64,000 nt of DNA from Fodinicurvata sediminis DSM 21159 (GCF_000420625.1 NZ_ATVH01000019.1:111248-175247); one strand, 5' to 3'. Positions 7,560-16,646 are shown, numbered from the stretch's first letter. The notes: generated from the letters alone by a model not told the origin. Numbers and translations: made by a program.

Positions 7560-8830
7560 ACCTGGCGATTGCCATTTCCCTGATCCTGCTGTTCGCCTTG
7601 GGTGTGCCCGTGGCGGTTTCCATTGTCCTGGCCTCGGTCATCGGCATCGAGTTCTTCTCGCGCCTGCCACTGTTGATGGTGCCTCAGCGCATGCTGGTAG
7701 GGGTCGACAGTTTTCCCCTGATGGCCATTCCCTTCTTCATCCTGGCGGGCAATCTGATGGCGGCCGGGGGTGTGTCGGAACGCCTGGTGGACGTGGCCAA
7801 GTCCGTGGTGGGGGGGCTGCAGGGCGGGCTGGCCATGGCCTGTGTCCTGACCTGCATGATGTTTGCCGCGGTTTCGGGTTCAAGCGTGGCGACCACCTTC
7901 GCCATTGGCTCGATCCTGATTCCGGCCATGGTGCGCCATGACTACCCCAGGCCGCTGGCGGCCTCGATCCAGGCATCGTCCTCGGAACTGGGAGTCCTGA
8001 TCCCGCCTTCGATCCCGCTGATTCTCTATGGCGTCAGCACCGATACCTCGATCGGACGGCTGTTCATCGCCGGAATCGGACCGGGCTTGCTGATCGGCGG
8101 GGCCTTGCTGACCTTTCTCTATATCTTCTGCCGAATCCGCGGCTATGGCCTGCGCGACCGCGAGGACCGCTCCTCCTTCCCGCGCGCCTTCCGCCGGGCC
8201 TGGGCGGCCCTGCTGATGCCGGTGGTGGTCATCGGCGGCATCTACGGCGGCGTCTTCACGCCGACCGAAGCTTCGGCCGTGGCGGTGGTCTATGCCTTGA
8301 TTGTCGGCGGGCTGGTGTATCGCGAGCTGGGCTGGCGTGATCTCTGGCCGGTTCTGCGCAAGAGCGTCATTTCAACGGCAACGGTGATGCTGATCATTGC
8401 AGCGGCGGCGCTGTTCAGCTTCCTCATCAGCCGCTCCGGACTGCCGTCCGAGGTTGCCGGCTGGGTGACGGAGGTCTTCGACAGCCCGGTCACCTTCCTG
8501 TTGGCGGTCAACGTCATGCTGTTGATCATCGGCATGTTCGTGGAAACGTCAGCGGCGATTCTGGTATTGGCGCCGATCTTCACGCCGATTGCGGTTCAGT
8601 ACGGCATCGATCCGGTACACTTCGGCCTGATCGTCGTGGTGAACCTGGCGCTGGGCATGTTCACGCCGCCCTTGGGCGTCAATCTTTTCGCCGCCTGTGC
8701 CGTGGCCAACCTGTCCATCGACAAGCTGATCCCCTGGCTGATGCGCTTCGTCCTGGTGGTTCTGGCCTGCCTGATGGCGATCACCTATCTGCCCTGGATC
8801 TCTCTGGGGCTGGTGGACCTGCTCTACTGA
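7556..8830 (+). CDS. dctM: TRAP transporter large permease (DctM), system 1
   Basis: 424-residue membrane carrier with about twelve helices; catalyses Na+-coupled uptake of the ligand delivered by DctP. Recognisable DctM segments: LMAIPFFILAGNLMAAGGVSERLV, VSGSSVATTFAIGSILIPAM, SSELGVLIPPSIPLILYG, VFTPTEASAVAVVYAL and the C-terminal NLALGMFTPPLGVNLF. Intact in length and motifs. Ends the operon; the convergent aldo/keto reductase begins 36 bp later. Confidence 0.93.
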   Translation: MNLAIAISLILLFALGVPVAVSIVLASVIGIEFFSRLPLLMVPQRMLVGVDSFPLMAIPFFILAGNLMAAGGVSERLVDVAKSVVGGLQGGLAMACVLTCMMFAAVSGSSVATTFAIGSILIPAMVRHDYPRPLAASIQASSSELGVLIPPSIPLILYGVSTDTSIGRLFIAGIGPGLLIGGALLTFLYIFCRIRGYGLRDREDRSSFPRAFRRAWAALLMPVVVIGGIYGGVFTPTEASAVAVVYALIVGGLVYRELGWRDLWPVLRKSVISTATVMLIIAAAALFSFLISRSGLPSEVAGWVTEVFDSPVTFLLAVNVMLLIIGMFVETSAAILVLAPIFTPIAVQYGIDPVHFGLIVVVNLALGMFTPPLGVNLFAACAVANLSIDKLIPWLMRFVLVVLACLMAITYLPWISLGLVDLLY

Positions 8831-8866
8831 GTTTCTGCGTGCAAGGAACTCGGAGCTTCCGTGGAT

Positions 8867-9715
8867 TCACAGGATGTCCAGGGGTTGCTTGCGACGTGGC
8901 GGCGGAAAAGCCTGGTCCAGTTCGCTCAAATCGTCCTCGCTCAACTGCAGGTCAAGCGCGGCCCGGTTTTCCTCGACATGGGCGGCCGTTCCGGCCTTTG
9001 GAATGGCAATCACGTCCTCTTGGCGCAGCAGCCAGGCGATCGCCACTTGGGCCGGGTTTGCGTCCTGCCGTGCGGCCACCCCTTGCAGGCCCGGGTTGTC
9101 CAGCATGCGCCCTTGCTCGATGGGGGAATAGGCCATGATCGGGATCTGTCGCTCGCGGCACCAGGGCTGCAAATCCCATTCTATGCCGCGGCGGGTCAGG
9201 TTGTAGAGGACCTGGTTTGTCTGCACCGCGGTGTCGTCGCGCAGTGCCATCAACTCCTCCATGTCCGAAACGTCGAAATTGCTCACACCCCAGTGGCGGA
9301 TCTTGCCGGCCGTGACCAGTTCCTCGAAGGCCTCGATGGTTTCCCGCAGGGGCGTTCCGCCGCGCCAGTGGAGCAGGTAGAGGTCGAGGCGATCCGTTCC
9401 CAGTCGCTCCAGGCTGCGTTCGCAGGCCTTGATGGTGCCTTGCTTGCTGGCATTGCTCGGCAATACCTTGCTGACTAGGAAAACCTCGTCGCGCTGCCCG
9501 GCGACCGCCTCGCCGACAAGCTGCTCGGAAGCCCCGTTGCCATACATCTCCGCTGTGTCGATCAGGGTGAGGCCCAGGTCAATGCCACGGCGCAGGGCCC
9601 CAATTTCCTCCTCGCGTGAACGTAAGCCATCACCCATGTACCAGGTGCCCTGACCCAGGGCCGGGACCATTTCACCGGAGGGGAGGGTGCGGGTTCGGAT
9701 AGCGGAGTTGGGCAC
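8867..9715 (-). CDS. Aldo/keto reductase
   Basis: NADPH-dependent carbonyl reductase of the AKR superfamily, 282 residues, a (beta/alpha)8 barrel. Catalytic tetrad visible: Asp and Tyr in LIDTAEMYGNG (about 50-60), Lys in FLVSKVLPSNAS, His in LDLYLLHWRGGTP; cofactor region AIPKAGTAAHVEENRAALDL near the C-terminus. It belongs to the bacterial group with 'GQGTWYMGDG' openings. Substrate unknown. Monocistronic and convergent with the TRAP operon, so a link to it is only possible, not shown. Confidence 0.9.
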   Translation of the reverse strand: MPNSAIRTRTLPSGEMVPALGQGTWYMGDGLRSREEEIGALRRGIDLGLTLIDTAEMYGNGASEQLVGEAVAGQRDEVFLVSKVLPSNASKQGTIKACERSLERLGTDRLDLYLLHWRGGTPLRETIEAFEELVTAGKIRHWGVSNFDVSDMEELMALRDDTAVQTNQVLYNLTRRGIEWDLQPWCRERQIPIMAYSPIEQGRMLDNPGLQGVAARQDANPAQVAIAWLLRQEDVIAIPKAGTAAHVEENRAALDLQLSEDDLSELDQAFPPPRRKQPLDIL

Positions 9716-10036
9716 GGCAGTTCTCCTTCAGGCATTGCATATGGAGCGAGGTCAGCTCGAGGCTATCTGCAGCCTTCAGATGTGCCAAGACTACGATGCT
9801 GCTGCATCAGCCCAAACATTTCCCACAGCGCACAATAATGATTTCTGGCTCTGAACGTAGTTCTCCAGAGCGGAAAGATGATAGCTTCCATATAGGGAGT
9901 GCACTGCATTTTGATGACTTTTCACCAGGGCCCGACTTTCAGTCGTATGACGGAATTTTATTGGTTTGGAGTTAGAAATCGAAAGCAGAGCCTTGGAGGC
10001 CCAAGAGCACATTTGGGAGCAGCGGGAGATTCAAGG

Positions 10037-11164
10037 ATGTATCATACCGATAATTATAAAAATAATATTACAGGGCGTTCCATTTTAGATATTCTTACTC
10101 CTGATCTTGTAGTCATGGAGGAAGCATTCAATAAGAATATGGCTCATTTTAGGAGTATAGTATCCAACAGGATATCTCATAGGCCGCACTGTAAGATGCA
10201 CAAGTCCTCCATAATTGCACAGAAGCAATTAAAGGAAGGAAATTCAAAGGGGGTTTGCTGCCAGACACTGTCAGAAGCTGAAGTTCTTTCGGAGAATGGT
10301 ATAAAAGATATTTTCATAACAAATCAAATAGTTAATAAAAATAAAATAAATATACTTTCTGAATTAAATAAATACAGTTATATAAAAATATGTGTGGATA
10401 ATGCCAATAACATAAAAGATATAAATGAGATTTCCAAAAATAAAGGAATTAGAATTGACTTGATGATCGAGATAAATTGCGGCGGAGGTCGGTGTGGAGT
10501 GAACTCCTACGATGAGTTTCATGGTCAATATAAACTTATTGAAGAAATGGAACATGTGAATTTCAAAGGGGTCCAAGCATACAATGGTTCAAGCCAGCAT
10601 GTTTATGAAAGAGAGGAGCGTCATAGGGAGTCCGAGAGGACTTACAGTATGATAAGAGAATATCTGAGGTGTCTCGATAAAGAGAACCATGAAGATATAG
10701 AAATCAGCGGAGGGGGAACGGGAACGCTCGAATTCGATATTGAGAGTGGGCTCTTTACGGAAACCCAGGCTGGGTCATACCTCTTCATGGATATGGATTA
10801 TGCGCGCGTAGCCGGTGATTCGGAAAAAGGGGTAGGGGGATTTGATAATTCCCTATTCGTAATCACGAGCGTGATCAGCAAGCCAAGTCCGGAGATCGCT
10901 GTTTGTGATGCGGGTCTTAAGTCTCACTCGGTGGATAGCGGCTATCCACTTGTGCATGGTGATACGGGGCTGACAGTAATCGGCGTGTCGGACAATCATT
11001 GTGTCGTAAAGGATGAGAGCAATTCATTGAATATAAACGACAGGATTTTGTTGATACCCGGTCATTGCGACCCGACTTGCAATCTCTACGACAGATATTT
11101 GATTATAAATAATGATGCTGTGAGCGACATATGGGACATAGATGCAAGGGGCAGAAACATCTAA
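10037..11164 (+). CDS. D-threonine / 3-hydroxy-D-aspartate aldolase-like PLP enzyme
   Basis: Fold-type III PLP enzyme (alanine-racemase-like barrel plus beta domain) that in this family cleaves beta-hydroxy amino acids to glycine or an amino acid plus an aldehyde or oxo acid. 375 residues from the ATG at 10037 (GGGAG upstream); an upstream extension in the same frame looks non-coding. PLP lysine in RPHCKMHKS (about residue 56), cofactor loop EISGGGTGT, and the metal site His/Cys in PGHCDPTCN near 350. Unlike its neighbours it is clearly AT-rich (many ATA, AAT, AAA codons), suggesting transfer. It precedes TRAP system 2 by 265 bp. Confidence 0.85.
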   Translation: MYHTDNYKNNITGRSILDILTPDLVVMEEAFNKNMAHFRSIVSNRISHRPHCKMHKSSIIAQKQLKEGNSKGVCCQTLSEAEVLSENGIKDIFITNQIVNKNKINILSELNKYSYIKICVDNANNIKDINEISKNKGIRIDLMIEINCGGGRCGVNSYDEFHGQYKLIEEMEHVNFKGVQAYNGSSQHVYEREERHRESERTYSMIREYLRCLDKENHEDIEISGGGTGTLEFDIESGLFTETQAGSYLFMDMDYARVAGDSEKGVGGFDNSLFVITSVISKPSPEIAVCDAGLKSHSVDSGYPLVHGDTGLTVIGVSDNHCVVKDESNSLNINDRILLIPGHCDPTCNLYDRYLIINNDAVSDIWDIDARGRNI

Positions 11165-11428
11165 AGACAAGGTTCGAGAAGGGGTTCTGCTGCCGCGGCT
11201 GAAGTCCAAGCTGACTTAATGGACACAATGCAGGGACATCCCTTCATTGGTCTTTGCTCCTATAGAAGCAGCGTCCGGTGTAGTGATCGCGCGCCTCGAT
11301 GGTTCCGAAAACCCCTATGGTGGCAAAACCGGAAAGACAGGATTGTGACAAATCCATCTGATGGTGCTAGCATACGGAAAACAAACGAAAACGATATGAA
11401 CCCATCTCACCAAACAGGGGGAGCAGAA

Positions 11429-12505
11429 ATGAAATACTGGTCAACACGGATTCTTACGGGTGCAATCGCCGCCACGGCAATGACGATGGCCGGATCCGCC
11501 CAGGCGCAAGAATATGAAATGGCGATCGCGACAATCGTGCCCGAAGATCTGACTAATAACGAGATCTATCCTGGCCTCATCCATTTCAAGAACCTGGTGG
11601 AAACACGCACCGGAGGTGATGTCGCCGTGGAGGTCTTCGGCGGTTCCCAGCTCGGCTCAGAGGTCGAGACCGGCTCCCAGGTCCAGTCGGGCGGTCAGGC
11701 GCTTCAGTCGACGGTGATGTCCTCGGGTGCCATGTCTTCCTTCTACGACAAATATCAGGCAGTTACCACGCCCTTCCTGTTCGAGAACTGGCGCCAAGCC
11801 TGGACTTTCTTCGATGGTGAATGGTTTGCCGACTTCATGGAAGGGGCCATCGAGGCCGCTGATATGCGCTATCTCGGCACATTCGATGATGGCGGCGGTT
11901 TCGTCGCCTTCACCAACAACGAGCGCCTGATCAAGACGGTTGAGGATCTCGAGGGCCTCAACATCCGCGTCGAGGAGAATCCTGCACACATCGCCACGAT
12001 GGATGCCATGGGAGCCTCTGCGACACCATTGCCCTGGGGCGAGGTCCAGACCGCCTTGGAGACCGGACTGGCCGATGGTCAGTTCAATGCACCGGTCGTC
12101 AACACGGCTTTTAACCTCGATGACGTGACGGACTACACGACGCTGACCGGTCATGTGTACAACACGCAGACCTGGATGGTCAGCGAGACCTGGTATCAGA
12201 GCCTGCCCGAGGAGTATCAGCGGATCATCACCCATGCGGCCCAGGAGGCGATCCAACTCGCACACGGCACCTCCGGCGCCCTGGCGACGGCGAGCTGGCA
12301 GGAATCCTGCGAGATTTTCGAGGAATGCTACGTCATGCCCGCCGAGGAGCGGCAAAAGATGGCGGATATGGCACGTCCCGCCTGGAAAGAGTGGATCGTC
12401 AACGATTTCGGTCTCGAGGAGTCGCTCATTGACGAGCTTTGGGCCGAGGTCGATCGTGTCGGCGAAGAACTGAAGGAGCAGGACTACCAACGTTACGGAC
12501 AATAA
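11429..12505 (+). CDS. dctP: TRAP transporter substrate-binding protein (DctP family), system 2
   Basis: 358-residue periplasmic binding protein. The start at 11429 follows GGGGGAG and opens a clean signal peptide ending SAQAQ. Family marks: GGSQLGSEVETGSQVQSG, TPFLFENW, GLNIRVEENPAH (ligand arginine region) and WGEVQTALETGLADGQFNAP. Ligand-facing residues differ from system 1, so the substrate likely differs. It heads dctP-dctQ-dctM and is followed by a class III aminotransferase; this and the preceding aldolase suggest an amino or hydroxy acid, an inference only. Confidence 0.9.
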   Translation: MKYWSTRILTGAIAATAMTMAGSAQAQEYEMAIATIVPEDLTNNEIYPGLIHFKNLVETRTGGDVAVEVFGGSQLGSEVETGSQVQSGGQALQSTVMSSGAMSSFYDKYQAVTTPFLFENWRQAWTFFDGEWFADFMEGAIEAADMRYLGTFDDGGGFVAFTNNERLIKTVEDLEGLNIRVEENPAHIATMDAMGASATPLPWGEVQTALETGLADGQFNAPVVNTAFNLDDVTDYTTLTGHVYNTQTWMVSETWYQSLPEEYQRIITHAAQEAIQLAHGTSGALATASWQESCEIFEECYVMPAEERQKMADMARPAWKEWIVNDFGLEESLIDELWAEVDRVGEELKEQDYQRYGQ

Positions 12506-12560
12506 TCCGTGTGTCGGTCTCCTTGCACTTGAACTTCCATGCGACGGCACAAAGTGCCGG

Positions 12561-12592
12561 GCCGGATGCGCGTTATGGATCGCGCATCCGGC
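12561..12592 (+). repeat. Hairpin between dctP and dctQ (system 2)
   Basis: Perfect 12-bp inverted repeat (GCCGGATGCGCG / CGCGCATCCGGC) with an 8-nt loop, 55 bp after the dctP stop and 36 bp before dctQ. No T run. Same layout as the hairpin of system 1 but with unrelated stem sequence. Confidence 0.72.
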
Positions 12593-12628
12593 TAGCCTCC
12601 TTCAAAGCCTGATCCGGGGTTCTTGCCC

Positions 12629-13171
12629 ATGTCGGTTCTCAGTGTCGCCCGGCGAGTCAGCGATTGTGTCAATCACGCCGCCGTCGTTGTCTGTATTCTC
12701 TGCGTTCTTGCCATGCTGGCGATTTCCTTTATCGGCTTCCTCTACACCGTCTTTACCGGTGGCGCATTGAGCTGGACCTATTCGCTCGCGCGCATCTTCC
12801 TGCCCTGGATCGGCCTGATATCGACAACGATCGCCTTGTACTGGGGAGAGCACGTAGCGATGACCCTGTTCGTCAGGCTGCTTCCCGAACCTCTGGTCAA
12901 GGTGGCCGCGATCATCTGTCTGGTGGTCATCGCCATCTTTGCCTTGATGATGATCTGGTATGGCTGGCAATTCTTCATCAACGCGCGGCAGACCTACATG
13001 GTCTCCCACATGATCCAGATTCCCCAATATTTCACAGCCATCGCGGTTCCTCTCACCGGGATTGTCACCCTTATCCACCTTGTGCGCGGCTTCGACCTGC
13101 TCGAGCACTTCGTCACCGTTGAAGACGTCACCCAGCAGGCGATCCGCGAGCAGCAGGCGGAGGACGTGTGA
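12629..13171 (+). CDS. dctQ: TRAP transporter small permease (DctQ), system 2
   Basis: 180 residues, four membrane helices (about 15-40, 50-72, 88-110, 128-150). An ATG at 12629 is chosen over an upstream in-frame TTG at 12623. The segment 'GGALSWTYSLARIFLPWIGLISTTIALYWGEHVAMTLF' matches the DctQ pattern of a W-x3-AR motif then a short polar loop with GEH. The stop overlaps the next start as TGATG, so translation is coupled to dctM. Confidence 0.88.
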   Translation: MSVLSVARRVSDCVNHAAVVVCILCVLAMLAISFIGFLYTVFTGGALSWTYSLARIFLPWIGLISTTIALYWGEHVAMTLFVRLLPEPLVKVAAIICLVVIAIFALMMIWYGWQFFINARQTYMVSHMIQIPQYFTAIAVPLTGIVTLIHLVRGFDLLEHFVTVEDVTQQAIREQQAEDV

Positions 13172-14448
13172 TGGCCCCCGCTCTAATCGTATTCGTTCTC
13201 CTTCTGGCAGTCGGTACACCTGTCGCCGTCGTCATGGCCATGGCGGGGGTCGCCGGCAGTTATTCCATCGGTGGCGAGCAGATGATCAGCATCATCGCCG
13301 ATCGCATGTTCGCGGGGGTTTCCGGCTATATGCTGATCGCGGTGCCGTATTTCATCTTTACGGCCGAACTCATGAATCAGGGTGGGCTGACCCAGAAGCT
13401 GATCACCTTCAACAACGCACTTCTCGGCCGCATACGGGGGGCGCTCAGTCATGTCAACGTGACGGTGTCAATCTTCTTCGCCGGCCTCACCGGGGCCGCG
13501 ATCACGGACACGGTGGCGCTTGGCAAGATCCTGATCCCGGCCATGAAGAAGCAGGGCTACGATGCCGAGTATGCAGCAGCGATCACAGCGTGTTCGTCCA
13601 TCATCGGACCGATTATCCCGCCAAGCGTGGTGATGGTGGTCTATGCGACGATCTTGCGCGATACCTCGGTCATCGATCTCTTTGCCGGCGGTATCATTCC
13701 CGGTCTGCTGATGGCCATGTCGCTTCTGGTTATGAGCTTCGTGCTATCCTGGATGCGCGGCTATCCCAAACAGGACCCGACACCGATCCGGGTTGCGGTG
13801 ATAGCCTTTTTCTCGGCACTGCCAGCGCTGATCGTGCCCGTCATCATACTCGGCGGCATCCTGACGGGCATGACGACGGTGACCGAAGCGTCCGGTTTCG
13901 CGGCAGTCTATGCACTGGCAATCGGCTTCCTCTTCTATCGCAACCTGACCTGGCGTAAGGTTTGGGCAGCACTGGTCACCACGGTGCGTTTCTCGGGCGT
14001 CGTCTTCTTTCTGCTGGCGGCTTCGGCGGTGCTGAGCTGGTTTGTCACCCGCTCAGGCATAGCCCGCGATGCCGCTGAGCTGATCACCACCGTCTCCGAT
14101 GTCGGGTTCATCCAGCTCATGATGGTGTGCGTGCTGCTGATCCTGGTCGGTACGGTCATCGACGTCCTGCCGGCGCTTGTGGTCGTTGGTCCGGTGCTGG
14201 TTCCGGCCATGATCAACCTCGGCTTCGATCCGCTCCACTTCGCGATTCTGATGATTGTCACGCTCAACATCGCGAATGTGACACCGCCCGTCGGGATGAC
14301 CTTGATGACGGCTGCCCAGATTGCGAAAGTGCCCTATGAACGCGCGATCGTCGCCTCACTGCCGTTCTATCTTTCGTTCATCACGGTGATCGTCCTGCTG
14401 GCGTTGTTCCCGGCACTTTCGACCTGGATCCCCAGCCTGATCCGATAG
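13171..14448 (+). CDS. dctM: TRAP transporter large permease (DctM), system 2
   Basis: 425-residue twelve-helix carrier with intact family blocks: AVPYFIFTAELMNQGGLTQKL, FAGLTGAAITDTVALGKILIPAM, CSSIIGPIIPPSVVMVVYA, MTTVTEASGFAAVYALAIG and LNIANVTPPVGMTLM. The second block reads GLTGAAITDT rather than GSSVATT of systems 1 and 3, placing it in a distinct DctM subgroup. Start shared as TGATG with the dctQ stop; the aminotransferase follows after about 30 bp, apparently in the same operon. Confidence 0.92.
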   Translation: MAPALIVFVLLLAVGTPVAVVMAMAGVAGSYSIGGEQMISIIADRMFAGVSGYMLIAVPYFIFTAELMNQGGLTQKLITFNNALLGRIRGALSHVNVTVSIFFAGLTGAAITDTVALGKILIPAMKKQGYDAEYAAAITACSSIIGPIIPPSVVMVVYATILRDTSVIDLFAGGIIPGLLMAMSLLVMSFVLSWMRGYPKQDPTPIRVAVIAFFSALPALIVPVIILGGILTGMTTVTEASGFAAVYALAIGFLFYRNLTWRKVWAALVTTVRFSGVVFFLLAASAVLSWFVTRSGIARDAAELITTVSDVGFIQLMMVCVLLILVGTVIDVLPALVVVGPVLVPAMINLGFDPLHFAILMIVTLNIANVTPPVGMTLMTAAQIAKVPYERAIVASLPFYLSFITVIVLLALFPALSTWIPSLIR

Positions 14449-14477
14449 ACGGTCCCGGCAGCAGGAGCATGTTATCC

Positions 14478-15857
14478 ATGTCGCTCAGCAATTCGCATGT
14501 CATGACCGAATACCGACAGCTCACGCCAGGCTCGGCGCAACTCTACGAACGGGCCAATCAGGTCTTCCCGAGCGGCATCACTCATGATTCCCGGCATATG
14601 AAGCCCTATCCGATCTATGTCGAGCAGGCCGAAGGCGCGCACAAGCGCGACGTCGACGGCAACGACTATATCGACTATTTCGGTGGGCATGGCGCGCTGC
14701 TACTTGGGCACTCGCATCCCGAGGTAACCGAGGCGGCGCAGGCGGCACTGACGCGCGGCACACAGTATGCGGCAAGCCACGAACCCGAAGTGATCTGGGG
14801 TGAGGCGGTGCTGCGCATGCTTCCAAGCGCCGAGCGGGTCAGGTTCACTGCTTCGGGCACGGAGGCCACGCTGCTCGCCCTGCGTCTTGCGCGCGCCTTC
14901 ACTGGGCGGGACAAGATCGTGCGGTTCAAGGGCCACTTCCATGGTTGGCACGATCACATGACCTCGGGCTATGTCTCGCATTTCGACGGCGCGCCCACGC
15001 CCGGTGTGCTGCGTGAGGTTGCGGAGAAGACGGTGCTTGTCGAGTCCGACGACCCGGAAGGTATCGAGGCCGCGCTTGGCCGCGACGACATCGCCGCCGT
15101 CTTCCTGGAGCCGACGGGCGGTTCCTTCGGGATGATCCCGGTTGCGGAAACCACGCTTCACGAATTGCGCCGCCTCACGCAGGCGAATGGGTCGCTCCTG
15201 ATCTTCGACGAGGTGATCTCGGGGTTCCGCTGTTCGCCGGGTGGCGCGCAGCAGGCCTACGGCATCCAGCCGGATCTGACCACCCTGGCCAAGATCGTGG
15301 CCGGCGGCCTGCCAGGCGGTGCTGTTGCCGGACGCAAGGACATTCTCGACTGGCTCGATTTCGCGGCGAGCGAGGCGGCCGGACGGCAGAAGATTCTGCA
15401 TCCGGGGACTTTCAACGGCAATCCGGTCTCCGCCGCGGCGGCCATCGCGATGTTGCGGATCATTGAGACGACGGATGCCTGCGCGCGCGCCAACCATACG
15501 GCCGAGACGCTGCGCCGTCGCATGAACGAGGTCCTGGCGGACAAGGGACTGGGCTGGTCGATCTACGGTACCTTCTCAGGCTTTCATGTCTTCATGAATC
15601 CACAGGGGCGCACGATTGACCCGATAAGTTTCGACCCCTTGAGTGTGCCCTGGACGGAGTTGAAGACCAAACCGGCAGAACCCGCCAATGCGCTTCGCCT
15701 CGCGTTCCTGCTTGAGGGTGTGGACATCGGCGGATGGCCGGGCGGGCTGACCTCAGCCGCGCACAGTGAGGACGATATCGAGAAGACCCTCCAAGCTTTT
15801 TCGCGTGCCCTCGATCGCCTGAGAGCCGAGGATATGCTCAAGGTTTCTGCAGCTTAG
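14478..15857 (+). CDS. Class III aminotransferase / glutamate-1-semialdehyde aminomutase-like
   Basis: PLP enzyme of 459 residues. An ATG at 14478 has GGAG at ideal spacing; an ATG at 14469 is too close. HemL-like opening (YERANQVFPSGITHDSR, then DVDGNDYIDYFGGHGALLLGH), phosphate-binding SGTEAT, PLP Asp in LLIFDEVISGFR and Schiff-base Lys in TTLAKIVAGGLPGG. Chromosomal hemL for tetrapyrroles is usually elsewhere and more conserved, so this paralogue more likely transaminates or mutates the substrate brought in by TRAP system 2. Exact reaction unknown. Confidence 0.88.
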   Translation: MSLSNSHVMTEYRQLTPGSAQLYERANQVFPSGITHDSRHMKPYPIYVEQAEGAHKRDVDGNDYIDYFGGHGALLLGHSHPEVTEAAQAALTRGTQYAASHEPEVIWGEAVLRMLPSAERVRFTASGTEATLLALRLARAFTGRDKIVRFKGHFHGWHDHMTSGYVSHFDGAPTPGVLREVAEKTVLVESDDPEGIEAALGRDDIAAVFLEPTGGSFGMIPVAETTLHELRRLTQANGSLLIFDEVISGFRCSPGGAQQAYGIQPDLTTLAKIVAGGLPGGAVAGRKDILDWLDFAASEAAGRQKILHPGTFNGNPVSAAAAIAMLRIIETTDACARANHTAETLRRRMNEVLADKGLGWSIYGTFSGFHVFMNPQGRTIDPISFDPLSVPWTELKTKPAEPANALRLAFLLEGVDIGGWPGGLTSAAHSEDDIEKTLQAFSRALDRLRAEDMLKVSAA

Positions 15858-15893
15858 CACGCGTTTGGAATTATCTTAGCTGACGCTATTCCC

Positions 15894-16341
15894 GAGCGCT
15901 ACGGTCCCCCAATCACCTGCCACAAGCGCGTTGCACGCTGGCGGCGGGCCGGGGTTTGCGACCGGCTGTTACAAGAGATCGCGCAAGCCTAAAGCGGTGA
16001 TGTCATCAACGACTCTTACTGCGTGCGGGTCCATCAGCGGGCCGCGGTGACAACGTATGGTCCGCCCCGTTGCAAGTGATATGACAGCAGCAGCATTCGC
16101 AGTCTGGCGGCCGAACGCGTTTCCTGGGCCAACATCCCGGCCAGGAAGAACAGGAGGGAAAGTTTCACCTTCAGCCAATATCTCTACATATACCGTAGCT
16201 TGGTTGAGCGCTTCTTCGGAAAGATCAAGCAGTTCAGAGGCATCGCAACACGTTATGACCGCAAACCGGAAAAACCATCTAACCTCACTCAAGTTGGCTG
16301 TACTGCACATCAGGTTGAAGTCTTATGAGTCTGCGGCCTAA
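15894..16341 (+). pseudogene. Decayed IS5-family transposase
   Basis: No intact gene lies between 15858 and 16646. Translated piecewise the plus strand shows IS5-family blocks in order: YGPPITCHKRVARWRRAGVC (N-terminal domain), then after a stop 'DSYCVRVHQRAA' (first DDE block), then after a large internal deletion 'NIPARKNRRES', 'RSLVERFFGKIKQFRGIATRYD' (the YREK-like C-terminal block), and finally 'TSLKLAVLHIRLKS' in a shifted frame. At least two stops and one frameshift make it dead. An open frame on the other strand (15969-16310) is a shadow of this remnant. Confidence 0.8.
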
Positions 16342-16545
16342 TGCGTGATTCTTTCCGACACGAAGGGAAATGCCATGGGGACAGCGGTCAAACTTCGCGA
16401 GAAGGACTTCAGTAAGGTCAAAACTTGGGCGTACGTACGTATTTGAACGGGTTCATCAGTACAGTCTGGATGAAATTTTCAACCGCAAAAAAATCACTTT
16501 TAGATCGATAATTTCGCCCAACCCATTGTTTTAAGGGCAAACCTG

Positions 16546-16562
16546 TATTGCTATAGGCAATA
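16546..16562. promoter_or_regulatory. Candidate LysR-type operator upstream of the dehydrogenase operon
   Basis: TATTGCTATAGGCAATA is a perfect 6-bp inverted repeat with a 5-bp centre and fits the T-N11-A core of LysR boxes (ATTGC-N5-GCAAT). It lies about 85 bp before the aldehyde dehydrogenase ATG, at the head of an operon whose last gene is a LysR regulator. The rest of 16342-16646 is AT-rich and shows nothing else I can name. Confidence 0.5.
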
Positions 16563-16646
16563 TCTATAGAAACAACGCAATTTTAAAATTTGCCTACCAA
16601 TGAGGTTGGTGAAAGGCTTTCCTCCAAACTTCATTTGGGAGGAAAC

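Noticed and set aside
5943..8830. TRAP system 1 as an ectoine importer (TeaABC/UehABC)
   Set aside because: It lies near the ect operon, but the binding protein follows the organic/sugar-acid DctP pattern and lacks the look of TeaA/UehA; no ectoine-degradation genes adjoin.
9716..10036. N-terminal extension of the aldolase-like gene from 9899
   Set aside because: The extension has no family homology and a good ribosome site precedes the ATG at 10037; the 320-bp gap holds no other gene.
11165..11428. Leader or small gene before TRAP system 2
   Set aside because: The frame open from 11219 lacks a ribosome site and a signal peptide appears only at 11429; no other structure was seen.
14478..15857. 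Housekeeping hemL for tetrapyrrole synthesis
   Set aside because: HemL-like motifs exist, but the operon with a TRAP importer and divergence in sequence favour a catabolic paralogue.
15969..16310. 113-codon minus-strand frame
   Set aside because: Shadow of the decayed IS5 transposase on the plus strand.
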